A DNA stretch of 32,871 bases from Chloroflexota bacterium (GTDB taxonomy: Bacteria > Chloroflexota > Anaerolineae > Anaerolineales > UBA4823): positions 1 through 32,871 of the forward strand of contig JAAYXE010000154.1 in the NCBI GenBank assembly GCA_012516075.1, read 5' to 3'. The notes under the pieces are model-generated. The model ran no database searches. It was not told the DNA's origin and saw only the letters and a program-made list of their open reading frames with translations. A program made the translations under genes and the position numbers. This document shows positions 7,682-15,699 of the stretch, piece after piece (the first letter of the stretch is position 1; each line of letters starts with the position of its first letter).

Positions 7682-8532
7682 TCAGGTTTCTACCGGGCGC
7701 TCAGGATCGGTGATCCACTCACTCCACGAGCCGGCGTACAGGCGCGGCAGGTTCAGACCGGCATGGGCCATCGCCAGAATCCCAAGTGCGGCAGTCACCC
7801 CCGATCCGCAGTAAAAAGCTGTCTGGTCAGCCGGTATGCCGTCGAGTATTTCCTGAAAGGAGCGGCGCAGTTCCCCGGGCGGCCGGAAATAACCCTCCGG
7901 GGTTAAATAATTACCATAGAAGGCGTTCACCGCTCCGGGGATGTGACCGGCCACGGGGTCGATCGGCTCGTTTTCGCCGCGGTAGCGCTCGTGAGAGCGC
8001 ACATCGATAATGCGGTGTGCAGGATCGCCGATCCACTGCATCAGATCCGCAGCGTCTGCCTCCATATCAGGCTTAACCGCTGGGATAAAATCCCGCCGGA
8101 GGCGCGTTTCGACGCCCGAACGCTCCGGCCCGTGATGCGCGCGCCAGGCCTGCCAGCCCCATCCAGCACGGCGGCCGCTTCATGACCACACCAGCGCAGC
8201 AGCCACCACAGGCGCGCCGCTCCTAGCGCCCCACCGTCGTCGTCGTAAGCCACGACCTGAATGTCACGGTCGATGCCGAGTTTCGAAAATATCTCCACGG
8301 CCTTTTCTACCGTGGGCAGCGGGTGTCGTCCGGTTGTTCCAGGCTGAATTTCCCCCGATAGATCGTCATCCAGATGGGCATACACCGCGCCGGGAATATG
8401 TGCCTCCTCATATTCTTTCCGGCCGTAATCACGGTCCTGGAGGGAAAACCGGCAGTCAACAATGGCCCAGGCAGGGTCGCCGCTATGCCGGGCCAGCTCT
8501 TCTGCGGAAATCAGGGTCCGGTAGATCTTCAT
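7682..8532 (-). pseudogene. Thiosulfate/3-mercaptopyruvate sulfurtransferase, split by a 1-base frameshift
   Basis: This is a two-rhodanese-domain sulfurtransferase that moves sulfane sulfur from 3-mercaptopyruvate or thiosulfate to an acceptor. The first part (8532 to about 8160) has the inactive rhodanese domain (IVDCRFSLQDRDYGRKEYEE, HIPGAVYAHLDDDLS, VVAYDDDGGALGAARLWWLL). After VLDG the frame fails. Adding one G to the GGGG run (plus-strand C-run 8157-8160) restores VLDGGWQAW, the conserved rhodanese signature, and joins directly to the second domain (IIDVRSHERYRGE, GHIPGAVNAFYGNYL). That domain carries the active-site loop CGSGVTAA (Cys codon 7810-7808), the mercaptopyruvate-type loop. 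As written, the first frame ends after 163 codons. Restored length is about 283 residues, normal for the family. The lesion lies in a homopolymer, so sequencing error is a serious alternative to real inactivation. Confidence 0.85.
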
Positions 8533-8572
8533 GGCCTGCTGGCTCTGTCCGACTCCGGTAAACTATGCGCAT

Positions 8573-9424
8573 TCAGCGCAGGATCAACGCCGGTACATCC
8601 AGTTCGTCGAGGATCTCGGTCAGGCTGTCGATAGAAAGGTTCCCGACCTGGATCGGTACGGCCAGCACGCTAATGTTCTCGGCGCGAACCAGTTCAACCA
8701 CATGCTTCACACTGGGTTTAAGCAGCCAGCGAAAATGCAGGTGCACTCCGGTGCTGCGCAGAATCTCGGAGGCTTCGGACTGCAGTTCACGCGCCTGTTC
8801 CGGACTCCCGGCCAGAATCATGACCACCAGATAGCCCTCGCGCTCGAACAGCAGGCGCACGCCTGCTGCCAGGGCCTGGCGCGCCAGAGGCGAACCATCG
8901 TACAGAATACCCACTGGCAGGCCCAGATGCGCTCCCTGCTGCAGGATCAACGTCCGCTGCGGCGCCTGCGTGATCACCACGCGGGCTGTTGAACCCAGGC
9001 GTCTGCGCCGGGACCACCCTGCCTTGCCCAGGATTATTAAATCTGCTTCGCTGGCAGCCGCAAGCAGCTCCACCGATATAATTCCCTGCGCAGTGCGAAA
9101 CGTCCATCTCAGCCGGCGGCGGCGGGCGGCATCTTCCAGCGCACGGCGTGCCTGCCGGGCCTGAATGCGCAGTTCGCGCTCTAACTGCTGCCGGCTGATG
9201 CTGCGCCCGCCGCTGAAAAACAGGCTCTGCTGGCGGACCAGAGGCAGGTCCGCCAGGCGCAGCAGGTTGACATCTTCAACGTAGATGCCGTAGAGCTCGG
9301 CATCGTTGGCCGCAGCCAGATCCGCCGCAGCCTGCAGCGCGGCCAGACTGGAAGGGGAGGCATCCAGAGCAACCAGAATCCGGCGAATGCGTTCTTTATC
9401 TTCATCACCGGTGGACCGGCTCAT
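8573..9424 (-). CDS. Tandem universal stress protein (two UspA domains)
   Basis: The 283-residue cytoplasmic protein holds two UspA-like domains. The first (about residues 13-150) begins RRILVALDASPSSLAALQAA and ends with a nucleotide-loop-like stretch, GKAGWSRRRRLGSTARVVI. The second (about 157-283) begins PVGILYDGSPLARQALAAGV and ends LSIDSLTEILDELDVPALIL; it lacks a clear GxxG-GS loop, so it may not bind ATP. Many arginines lie between about residues 80 and 110. The ATG at 9424 overlaps the stop of the LonB-like gene (ATGA), so expression is coupled to that protease. It is followed by the sulfurtransferase after 40 bp. The grouping suggests a stress or protein-quality operon. Confidence 0.85.
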   Translation of the reverse strand: MSRSTGDEDKERIRRILVALDASPSSLAALQAAADLAAANDAELYGIYVEDVNLLRLADLPLVRQQSLFFSGGRSISRQQLERELRIQARQARRALEDAARRRRLRWTFRTAQGIISVELLAAASEADLIILGKAGWSRRRRLGSTARVVITQAPQRTLILQQGAHLGLPVGILYDGSPLARQALAAGVRLLFEREGYLVVMILAGSPEQARELQSEASEILRSTGVHLHFRWLLKPSVKHVVELVRAENISVLAVPIQVGNLSIDSLTEILDELDVPALILR

Positions 9425-11874
9425 ACGCTCTCCTCCTGACCGGTTTCTCTTCCATTCTGCTGGCTGTGCTCTTTCTGCTTCTCAACCAGGCGCATCAGTT
9501 CTCTCTGGACCATCCCATTGATCGTATCCGGTGGATAATTCCCTTCCGCGTCGGCTTCCCCGGCCGGAATTCCGGTCAGCAGTTCGATCCCCTGGTCCAC
9601 ATGACTCACCGGGTAGATATGGAAACGCCCGGCAGCAGCGGCATCGATGACATCCTGGCGGAGCATCAGGTGCTTCGTGTTCGCCTCCGGGATCAGCACT
9701 CCCTGGTCGCCTGTCAGCCCGCGCGCACGGCAGATATCGAAGAAGCCTTCGATCTTCTCATTCACACCGCCGATAGCCTGGACCTCGCCGTGCTGGTTAA
9801 TCGAGCCGGTCACCGCAAGAGACTGCCGGATGGGCACTCCGGCGATGGCGGACAGCAGGGCATAAAGTTCCGCCGATGATGCGCTGTCTCCGTCCACTCC
9901 ACCGTAAGACTGTTCAAAAACCAGGCTGGCGGAAAGCGTCAGCGGCCTTTCACGCGCATAGCGCGCCCCCAGGAATCCGGAAAGGATCAGCACGCCTTTC
10001 GAATGAATGGGGCCGCTCAGTTCCACCTCACGCTCAATATTGATCACTTCTCCCTTACCCAGACGCACGCGTGCGGTGATCCGGCTGGGGCGGGCAAACG
10101 CAAAACCACCTAACTGGATCACCGACAGCCCGTTCACCTGCCCCACCTTTTCTCCCTGGGTGTCGATCAGGAAGGTGCCTCTCAGGATGGTCTCAAAAAC
10201 TCGTTCACGCAGCCGGTCGGCGCGGAAGATCTTCTCGTTGATCGCTTTCTCCACATCCTGGACGGTTACCACCTCCCGGCCGGCTTCTTCCGCCCAGAAG
10301 TGGGACTCGCGCAGCAGGTCGGCAATCTCCTCGATGCCCGTGGAGAGTTTTTCCGCGTCGCTCACCCGCCGGGAGCTGTACTCGAGCACGCGCGCCACCG
10401 CATCCCGGTGCAGCGGGAGCAGTTTATTATCGCGCACAATGCGGGCGATGACGTGCGCATAAGCCTCCTGGTTTTTCTCGCTGCGGTCCATTTCCTCTTC
10501 AAAATCGGCCTGCACCTTGAAAAGCTCGGGGAACTCAGGGTCCAGAGCGCTCAGCAAATAATAAATATCTCTGTCCCCGTACAGGGCAATTTTCACTTTC
10601 AGCGGAATAGGCTCCGGTTCCAGCGAGATCGTGCTGATCAGCGAGAGCATCTGTCCGATCGATTCGACCTGAATCTGGCTGCTCTGCAGGGATCGCTTGA
10701 GCGCCTCCCAGGCGTAGGGGTGGGAGAGCACTTTGCGCACATCCAGGATCAGGTAGCCACCGTTGGCCCGGTGCAGAGCGCCGGGTTTGATCAGTGTAAA
10801 GTTGGTTACCAGGGCGCCCATCTGCGCCGTGTGCTCCACCCGGCCGGTGAGATTCTGGTACGTAGGGTTATCCTCTTCGATCACTGGCGCGCCCTGTGAA
10901 TCGCGGTGATCGATCAGCAGGTTTACTTTATAGCGTTCCAGGGCGCTTTGCTGATTTCCCCGGGCGCGTGCCGCCAGCACCGCCATCAACCCGCCAGCAC
11001 CCCCATCCTGACTTTCTTCATCGGACAGGAAAAATTCGAAGGCATTTTCGATCACATCCTCCCGTACAGCGTCCAGGTAGCTGACAACTTTTGGGAATTC
11101 GCTGTAGCGGGAGCGCATTTCATCGACGATGCCGCCCACCGCGAAATTGATGATCTCGCGGTTAAACTCCTTCAACCGCTGGCGCACCTGGCGCTGGGCG
11201 CGCGGCATCTGCTGCATCACCTTCTGTAAAGCCTGCTGGAGCGACTGCAGGGTGGTCTCCAGCGTCTTACGCTCCTCTTCGGAAAGGTTCTGCACCTCCT
11301 CGGGGGAAAGCACTTCTCCATCGCGTGTGGGTGCAAACACCAGTCCGCCCGGTGTGCGGATCAGAGCGAAGTTGTTCTCCCTCGCCTGCTGCTGGATCTC
11401 TTCCAGCGCCTTTTCCTGGTATTCGTTCAACTCCTGCTCGATCACCTGCCTCCGGGTGCGGTATTCATCGCTCTCAAAAGCCGCCACCAGGCTGGTGCGG
11501 ATTTCTTCGACCAGCTCCTGCATGTCTTTCTGAAACTGGGCCCCCTTCCCCGGAGGGAGTTCGATCGCAGTGGGCCGGTGCGGCTGTTCGAAGTTGTGCA
11601 CGTACACCCAATCCGATGGCACAGGTTCGCTTTCCGCGCGCTGGCGAAAATGCTCCAGAATGAATGAACGCTTCCCCATGCCGGTGGGCCCCATGGCGAA
11701 GATGTTGTAGCCTGCCTGTTGAATGCTGGATCCAAACCGGAGAGCCGCCACTGCACGCGGCTGCCCGATGACCAGCCCGTCGCCGATCTGCAGCTCGGCC
11801 GTGGTTTCAAATTTAAAAATCGATGGATCGGTATGCTTATACAGCTTAGAAGCTTCGAGCGGCCTGATTGCCAT
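9421..11874 (-). CDS. LonB-like ATP-dependent serine protease (AAA plus Lon catalytic domain)
   Basis: This soluble 817-residue AAA protease degrades or processes proteins. Walker A is GPTGMGKRS (residues 62-70). A long coiled insertion at about 125-240 (ELNEYQEKALEEIQQQARE, LQSLQQALQKVMQQMP) follows, then a Walker B-like ANGGYLILDVRKVL. The C-terminal S16 peptidase domain has GGVDGDSASSAELYALLSA with catalytic Ser664 and GGVNEKIEGFF with Lys707. The 43-residue Ser-Lys spacing equals that of E. coli Lon (S679, K722). It lacks the N-terminal LAN domain of LonA, which fits the AAA_32/LonB-like group. The start at 11874 has AGGAGGAA upstream. It is the first gene of a lon-usp-sulfurtransferase operon and is divergent from the GH13 gene. 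Confidence 0.9.
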   Translation of the reverse strand: MAIRPLEASKLYKHTDPSIFKFETTAELQIGDGLVIGQPRAVAALRFGSSIQQAGYNIFAMGPTGMGKRSFILEHFRQRAESEPVPSDWVYVHNFEQPHRPTAIELPPGKGAQFQKDMQELVEEIRTSLVAAFESDEYRTRRQVIEQELNEYQEKALEEIQQQARENNFALIRTPGGLVFAPTRDGEVLSPEEVQNLSEEERKTLETTLQSLQQALQKVMQQMPRAQRQVRQRLKEFNREIINFAVGGIVDEMRSRYSEFPKVVSYLDAVREDVIENAFEFFLSDEESQDGGAGGLMAVLAARARGNQQSALERYKVNLLIDHRDSQGAPVIEEDNPTYQNLTGRVEHTAQMGALVTNFTLIKPGALHRANGGYLILDVRKVLSHPYAWEALKRSLQSSQIQVESIGQMLSLISTISLEPEPIPLKVKIALYGDRDIYYLLSALDPEFPELFKVQADFEEEMDRSEKNQEAYAHVIARIVRDNKLLPLHRDAVARVLEYSSRRVSDAEKLSTGIEEIADLLRESHFWAEEAGREVVTVQDVEKAINEKIFRADRLRERVFETILRGTFLIDTQGEKVGQVNGLSVIQLGGFAFARPSRITARVRLGKGEVINIEREVELSGPIHSKGVLILSGFLGARYARERPLTLSASLVFEQSYGGVDGDSASSAELYALLSAIAGVPIRQSLAVTGSINQHGEVQAIGGVNEKIEGFFDICRARGLTGDQGVLIPEANTKHLMLRQDVIDAAAAGRFHIYPVSHVDQGIELLTGIPAGEADAEGNYPPDTINGMVQRELMRLVEKQKEHSQQNGRETGQEESV

Positions 11875-11941
11875 ATGGTATTCCTCCTGCTTTTTCCCCC
11901 GGTCAGCCGCCGCGGCGGATCTTTTCTTACAGTCTATTCAA

Positions 11942-11970
11942 AGTCTATCCCATTCAAAGGGTTCAGTCAA
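11942..11970 (-). promoter_or_regulatory. Sigma-70-type promoter for the LonB-like operon
   Basis: On the minus strand TTGACT (11970-11965) and TAGACT (11947-11942) are separated by exactly 17 nt, a good match to the housekeeping consensus. TAGACT occurs a second time 12 nt downstream (GATAGACTTTGAATAGACTG). The leader of about 60 nt then contains a 12-bp perfect palindrome, CCGCCGCGGCGG, at 11907-11918. Confidence 0.5.
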
Positions 11971-12012
11971 ATGTGATCCATCCCGAACTGCAATGGGGCA
12001 TAGCAGACAGGA

Positions 12013-12056
12013 TATAATCAAATACAGAACTGCAGGAAAGTAAAACAAATGGGAGG
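12013..12056 (+). promoter_or_regulatory. Probable -10 box and ribosome binding site of the GH13 gene
   Basis: TATAAT at 12013-12018 lies 44 bp before the GH13 start. No good -35 box stands upstream, so an activator or weak promoter is possible. GGGAGGG at 12051-12057 precedes the ATG at 12062 and settles that start. Confidence 0.4.
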
Positions 12057-12061
12057 GCTGA

Positions 12062-15000
12062 ATGCATACCAGCGCCGGCAGGGATCCGTCAGGAGCACGA
12101 CCAGTACGTTTTGAATTCCACATTTCACGTCAGGCCAGGGACCTCTACCAGTTCGATGAAAACCTGTTCTCATTCACTGGCAATGTGATCTTTGCCAACT
12201 TTCATGCGGCACGCGTGTTCGCTGCCCGCATGAACGAACGCCGCGACGTGGTGAGCTTTCCTGAGCGTGCGGTCCGCGCCAGCCAGATCAACGCCATGGG
12301 GCTGATCGATGAGATCCTGCATTTTGTGATCGCCCTTTATCGACAGCAGCAGCGGGCCGGTGTGTTCGTCGAGGCGCTGGAATGGATTGAGCAGCGCATC
12401 GGAAAGGACAGGGTCGACCAGACGCTGAGGCGCTTTGCAGAAGATTTTCCTCCCCTGGCTGTCTACCGCCGTGAGATCGATCTGGATGATTACCTGAGCA
12501 GCACTTCACAGCTCCCCGGCGGCGCCGTCCTCCCCAACCGCGCGGTTGTGCTGGAAGAACTGCTCATGCTCTGGATCGCGAACGCCAACCCGGCTTTTGC
12601 CCCTTTTATTGAATTATTCGACGATTCCGACCTGAGTAAGGTAACAGCTTATCGCGAGATCATTTCGGAACTCCATGATTTCTTCGAGCAGCAGCCGCCG
12701 TTTGGCCCCGACATGCAGAACCTGGTGGATATGCTGCGCAGCCCGGCCATCGCCGTCCCCCATTCCCTGGGCGGGCAGCTCGAGTACATCCGCACCCGAT
12801 GGGCGTTTCTGCTCAGCAGCTACCTCTACCGGCTGTTGAGCAGTCTGGACCTGATCAAAGAGGAAGAGAAAGCGACCTTCGGAACGGGCGGTGGTGGCCC
12901 GTCCCTGGTCTACGATTTCGGTGGTCTGGAACAGGAAGTGGAACGCTTCAGCCCTGACCGTGAGTGGATGCCGAAGGTTGTCCTGCTCGCGAAAAACACC
13001 TATGTCTGGCTCGACCAGCTCTCCAAAAAATACCGCCGCCCCATTGCCCGCCTGGACGAGATCCCGGATGAGGAGCTGGACACACTGGCCCGCTGGGGCA
13101 TCACCGGATTGTGGCTGATCGGTCTCTGGGAACGCAGCCCCGCTTCAAAAACGATCAAACAGCTCCGGGGCAATCCCGATGCCGTCGCGTCCGCATATTC
13201 CCTGTTCGACTATGAGATCGCTCGCGACCTGGGAGGTGAGGAAGCCTATCAGGCGCTGCGAGACCGGGCCTGGGTGCGCGGCATTCGCCTGGCTTCTGAC
13301 ATGGTCCCCAACCACATGGGCATCGACTCGCCCTGGGTGATCGAACATCCCGAATGGTTTATCTCCCTGGATTACAGCCCCTTCCCTTCGTATACCTTCA
13401 ACGGGCCGAATTTATCCTGGGACAGCCGGGTGGGGATCTACCTGGAAGACCATTACTTTGACAACAGCGACGCCGCAGTGGTTTTCAAGCGGGTGGATTT
13501 TCAGAGCGGCCGGGAACAGTACATTTACCACGGCAATGACGGCACCTCCATGCCCTGGAATGACACCGCGCAGTTGAACTACCTGCGCGCCGATGTGCGC
13601 GAAGCCGTCATTCAGACCATCCTGCACGTAGCGCGCAAATTCCCCATTATCCGCTTCGACGCCGCCATGACTCTGGCGAAAAAACACTACCAGCGCCTGT
13701 GGTTCCCGGAACCCGGCAGCGGCGGGGACATCCCCAGCCGGGCAGATCACAGCATGACCCGGGAGCAGTTTGATGCCCTCTTCCCCAACGAATTCTGGCG
13801 CGAAGTGGTGGACCGCGTGGCCCGGGAAGTACCCGATACCCTGCTGCTGGCGGAAGCCTTCTGGATGATGGAAGGCTATTTCGTGCGTACGCTGGGGATG
13901 CACCGGGTGTACAACAGCGCCTTTATGAATATGCTGCGCGATGAAAAGAACCAGGAATACCGCCAGTTGATTAAAAACACCCTGGAGTTCGACCCGGAAA
14001 TCCTCAAGCGCTACGTCAACTTCATGAACAACCCCGACGAGCGCACCGCGGTCGACCAGTTCGGAAAGGGCGATAAATACTTTGGGGTGTGCGTTCTGAT
14101 GGCCACCTTACCCGGGCTGCCGATGATCGGGCACGGCCAGATCGAAGGCTACACCGAAAAATACGGCATGGAATTCCGCCGCGCCTACTGGGATGAACGC
14201 CCCGATGCTGCCCTGGTGGATCGCCATGAGCGCGAAATTTTCCCGCTCCTGCGGCGGCGCTATCTGTTCGCCGGCGTTGAGAACTTCCTGCTGTACGACT
14301 TCTTCACCACCGGCGGAACCGTCAACGAGGATGTTTTTGCCTTCTCCAACCGTGTAGGAGAGGAACGCGGCCTGACGGTGTATCACAACAAATACGCCTC
14401 CACGCAGGGCTGGATCCGCACCTCTGCCGCCTTTCTGGAAAAAGACGGCGCCGGAGGCCGGCGTCTGGTTCAGCGCACGCTGGGAGAAGGGCTGAACCTG
14501 CACAGGGGAGAAAACTACTTCACCATCTTCCGCGACCAGATCAGCGGGCTGCAGTACATCCGCAGCAGCCGGGATTTGCACGAACAGGGTTTGTACCTGG
14601 AGCTGAATGCATACAAATACCACGTCTTTATCGACTTCTACGAAGTGGAAGATAACCAGTGGCGCCAGTATGCCCGGCTCAATGATTTTCTGGCCGGGCG
14701 CGGGGTCCCCAGCATCGATGAGACGCTCAAAGAGGTCTTCCTGCAGCCGGTGCACCGCCCGTTCCAGGAGCTTATTAACCCCGGTTCGCTGAACTGGTTG
14801 ATTGGCAACCGCTGGCGGACTGAGGCGCCGCCTGCTTTCACTCAGGCTCTGGACGAAGCCGTTGGAAAGATGACAGCGCTGCTGAATGAAATCCGCAATC
14901 TGTACGGCGGTGGTGACGATCCGGAGACGATCGCCCGCGAGTTCCGCCGCGAGCTGGGCGCCGCACTGAGGCTGCCTGCCCTGGGAAATATCTGCCCGCT

Positions 15001-15667
15001 GCCGCGCTCCCGTAAATACAAAGCCGCTCTGCGCTACCTGTTCGACGGCCCTGAAGGTGAATTCGGTCGCGCTTCGGCGCAGGGCAGCCTGCCAGACGGA
15101 GACGTGGGGGTATGGGGTACACTGCTGGGCTGGCTGGTGATGCACCACCTGGGCCGGATCGCAATCGGTGGGCACTCACTGGAATCGGCCGAACAGAGCC
15201 GCACCTGGATCTCAGAATGGCTCCTGGGGAAGATCACGGCTGGGGTTTTGAAAGAAATGGGGGTGCCGGAAGGCGCCGCCGGCCAGCACGTGACGGTGAT
15301 CAGGCTGCTGACCGGCCTTCAGCTGGGAGAAAGCGGTCAGGCTCCAGCACTGCCGGCTCCTGAGCAGGCGCTGCAGCGCTGGCTGCGCGACAGCGAGTTT
15401 CAGCAGTTCCTGGGCGTCAACCGCTATCAGGATATCTTATGGTTTAACAAAGAAGCGTTCGAATGCTGGTTGTGGTGGGTATTTGCAGCCTCGGTGATTG
15501 AGCTGGTCAGCGCATCTCTGATACACGACGGCGATCAGATAGACAGGCCGGAGGACGTCGCTGCCGGTATCATCACCCGCCGTGACTGGATCCGCAGGCT
15601 GCAGAATGCCGCCGTAGAGGCGGGCTACCGGGTGGAAGGCCTCCTCGCCGCAGTCCGGGCACAATAA
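12062..15667 (+). CDS. Large GH13-family alpha-glucan enzyme (alpha-amylase superfamily)
   Basis: The 1201-residue protein has no signal peptide and should act in the cytoplasm on alpha-glucan. The central catalytic barrel (about residues 310-800) shows GH13 region I DMVPNH (413-418), region II IIRFDAAMTL with nucleophile Asp533, region III LLLAEAFW with acid/base Glu598, and region IV FMNNPDE with Asp659. In region IV the usual Asn-His-Asp reads Asn-Pro-Asp, so the histidine that binds substrate in most amylases is absent; as I recall, GlgE-type maltosyltransferases also have a Pro-Asp pair there. An N-terminal region of about 300 residues and a C-terminal region of about 350 residues have no domain I recognise; the C-terminal part looks helical. 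The reaction (hydrolase, transferase or isomerase) cannot be settled. It converges on the GH57 gene and lies near glgA/glgC/malQ, supporting a role in glycogen turnover. Confidence 0.82.
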   Translation: MHTSAGRDPSGARPVRFEFHISRQARDLYQFDENLFSFTGNVIFANFHAARVFAARMNERRDVVSFPERAVRASQINAMGLIDEILHFVIALYRQQQRAGVFVEALEWIEQRIGKDRVDQTLRRFAEDFPPLAVYRREIDLDDYLSSTSQLPGGAVLPNRAVVLEELLMLWIANANPAFAPFIELFDDSDLSKVTAYREIISELHDFFEQQPPFGPDMQNLVDMLRSPAIAVPHSLGGQLEYIRTRWAFLLSSYLYRLLSSLDLIKEEEKATFGTGGGGPSLVYDFGGLEQEVERFSPDREWMPKVVLLAKNTYVWLDQLSKKYRRPIARLDEIPDEELDTLARWGITGLWLIGLWERSPASKTIKQLRGNPDAVASAYSLFDYEIARDLGGEEAYQALRDRAWVRGIRLASDMVPNHMGIDSPWVIEHPEWFISLDYSPFPSYTFNGPNLSWDSRVGIYLEDHYFDNSDAAVVFKRVDFQSGREQYIYHGNDGTSMPWNDTAQLNYLRADVREAVIQTILHVARKFPIIRFDAAMTLAKKHYQRLWFPEPGSGGDIPSRADHSMTREQFDALFPNEFWREVVDRVAREVPDTLLLAEAFWMMEGYFVRTLGMHRVYNSAFMNMLRDEKNQEYRQLIKNTLEFDPEILKRYVNFMNNPDERTAVDQFGKGDKYFGVCVLMATLPGLPMIGHGQIEGYTEKYGMEFRRAYWDERPDAALVDRHEREIFPLLRRRYLFAGVENFLLYDFFTTGGTVNEDVFAFSNRVGEERGLTVYHNKYASTQGWIRTSAAFLEKDGAGGRRLVQRTLGEGLNLHRGENYFTIFRDQISGLQYIRSSRDLHEQGLYLELNAYKYHVFIDFYEVEDNQWRQYARLNDFLAGRGVPSIDETLKEVFLQPVHRPFQELINPGSLNWLIGNRWRTEAPPAFTQALDEAVGKMTALLNEIRNLYGGGDDPETIAREFRRELGAALRLPALGNICPLPRSRKYKAALRYLFDGPEGEFGRASAQGSLPDGDVGVWGTLLGWLVMHHLGRIAIGGHSLESAEQSRTWISEWLLGKITAGVLKEMGVPEGAAGQHVTVIRLLTGLQLGESGQAPALPAPEQALQRWLRDSEFQQFLGVNRYQDILWFNKEAFECWLWWVFAASVIELVSASLIHDGDQIDRPEDVAAGIITRRDWIRRLQNAAVEAGYRVEGLLAAVRAQ

Positions 15668-15669
15668 AA

Positions 15670-15691
15670 ACAGGGCGGTAAGCCGCCCTGT
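15670..15691 (-). terminator. Intrinsic terminator between convergent GH13 and GH57 genes
   Basis: The arms ACAGGGCGG (15670-15678) and CCGCCCTGT (15683-15691) form a 9-bp stem with a four-base loop. On the minus strand it is followed by TTTTTATTG, so it is a canonical terminator for the GH57 transcript; the hairpin may also serve the GH13 transcript in the other direction. Confidence 0.8.
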
Positions 15692-15699
15692 GCTCACGA

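Noticed and set aside
8150..8170. Programmed -1 frameshift in the sulfurtransferase gene
   Set aside because: There is no X XXY YYZ slippery heptamer and no reason for such control; a homopolymer deletion explains it.
11907..11918. CCGCCGCGGCGG palindrome as a specific operator of the LonB-like gene
   Set aside because: It is compositionally expected in GC-rich DNA, and I cannot link it to a known regulator.
14108..15175. A 355-codon minus-strand frame within the GH13 gene
   Set aside because: It is a high-GC shadow of the 1201-residue GH13 frame with no motif; the plus-strand frame has all catalytic residues.
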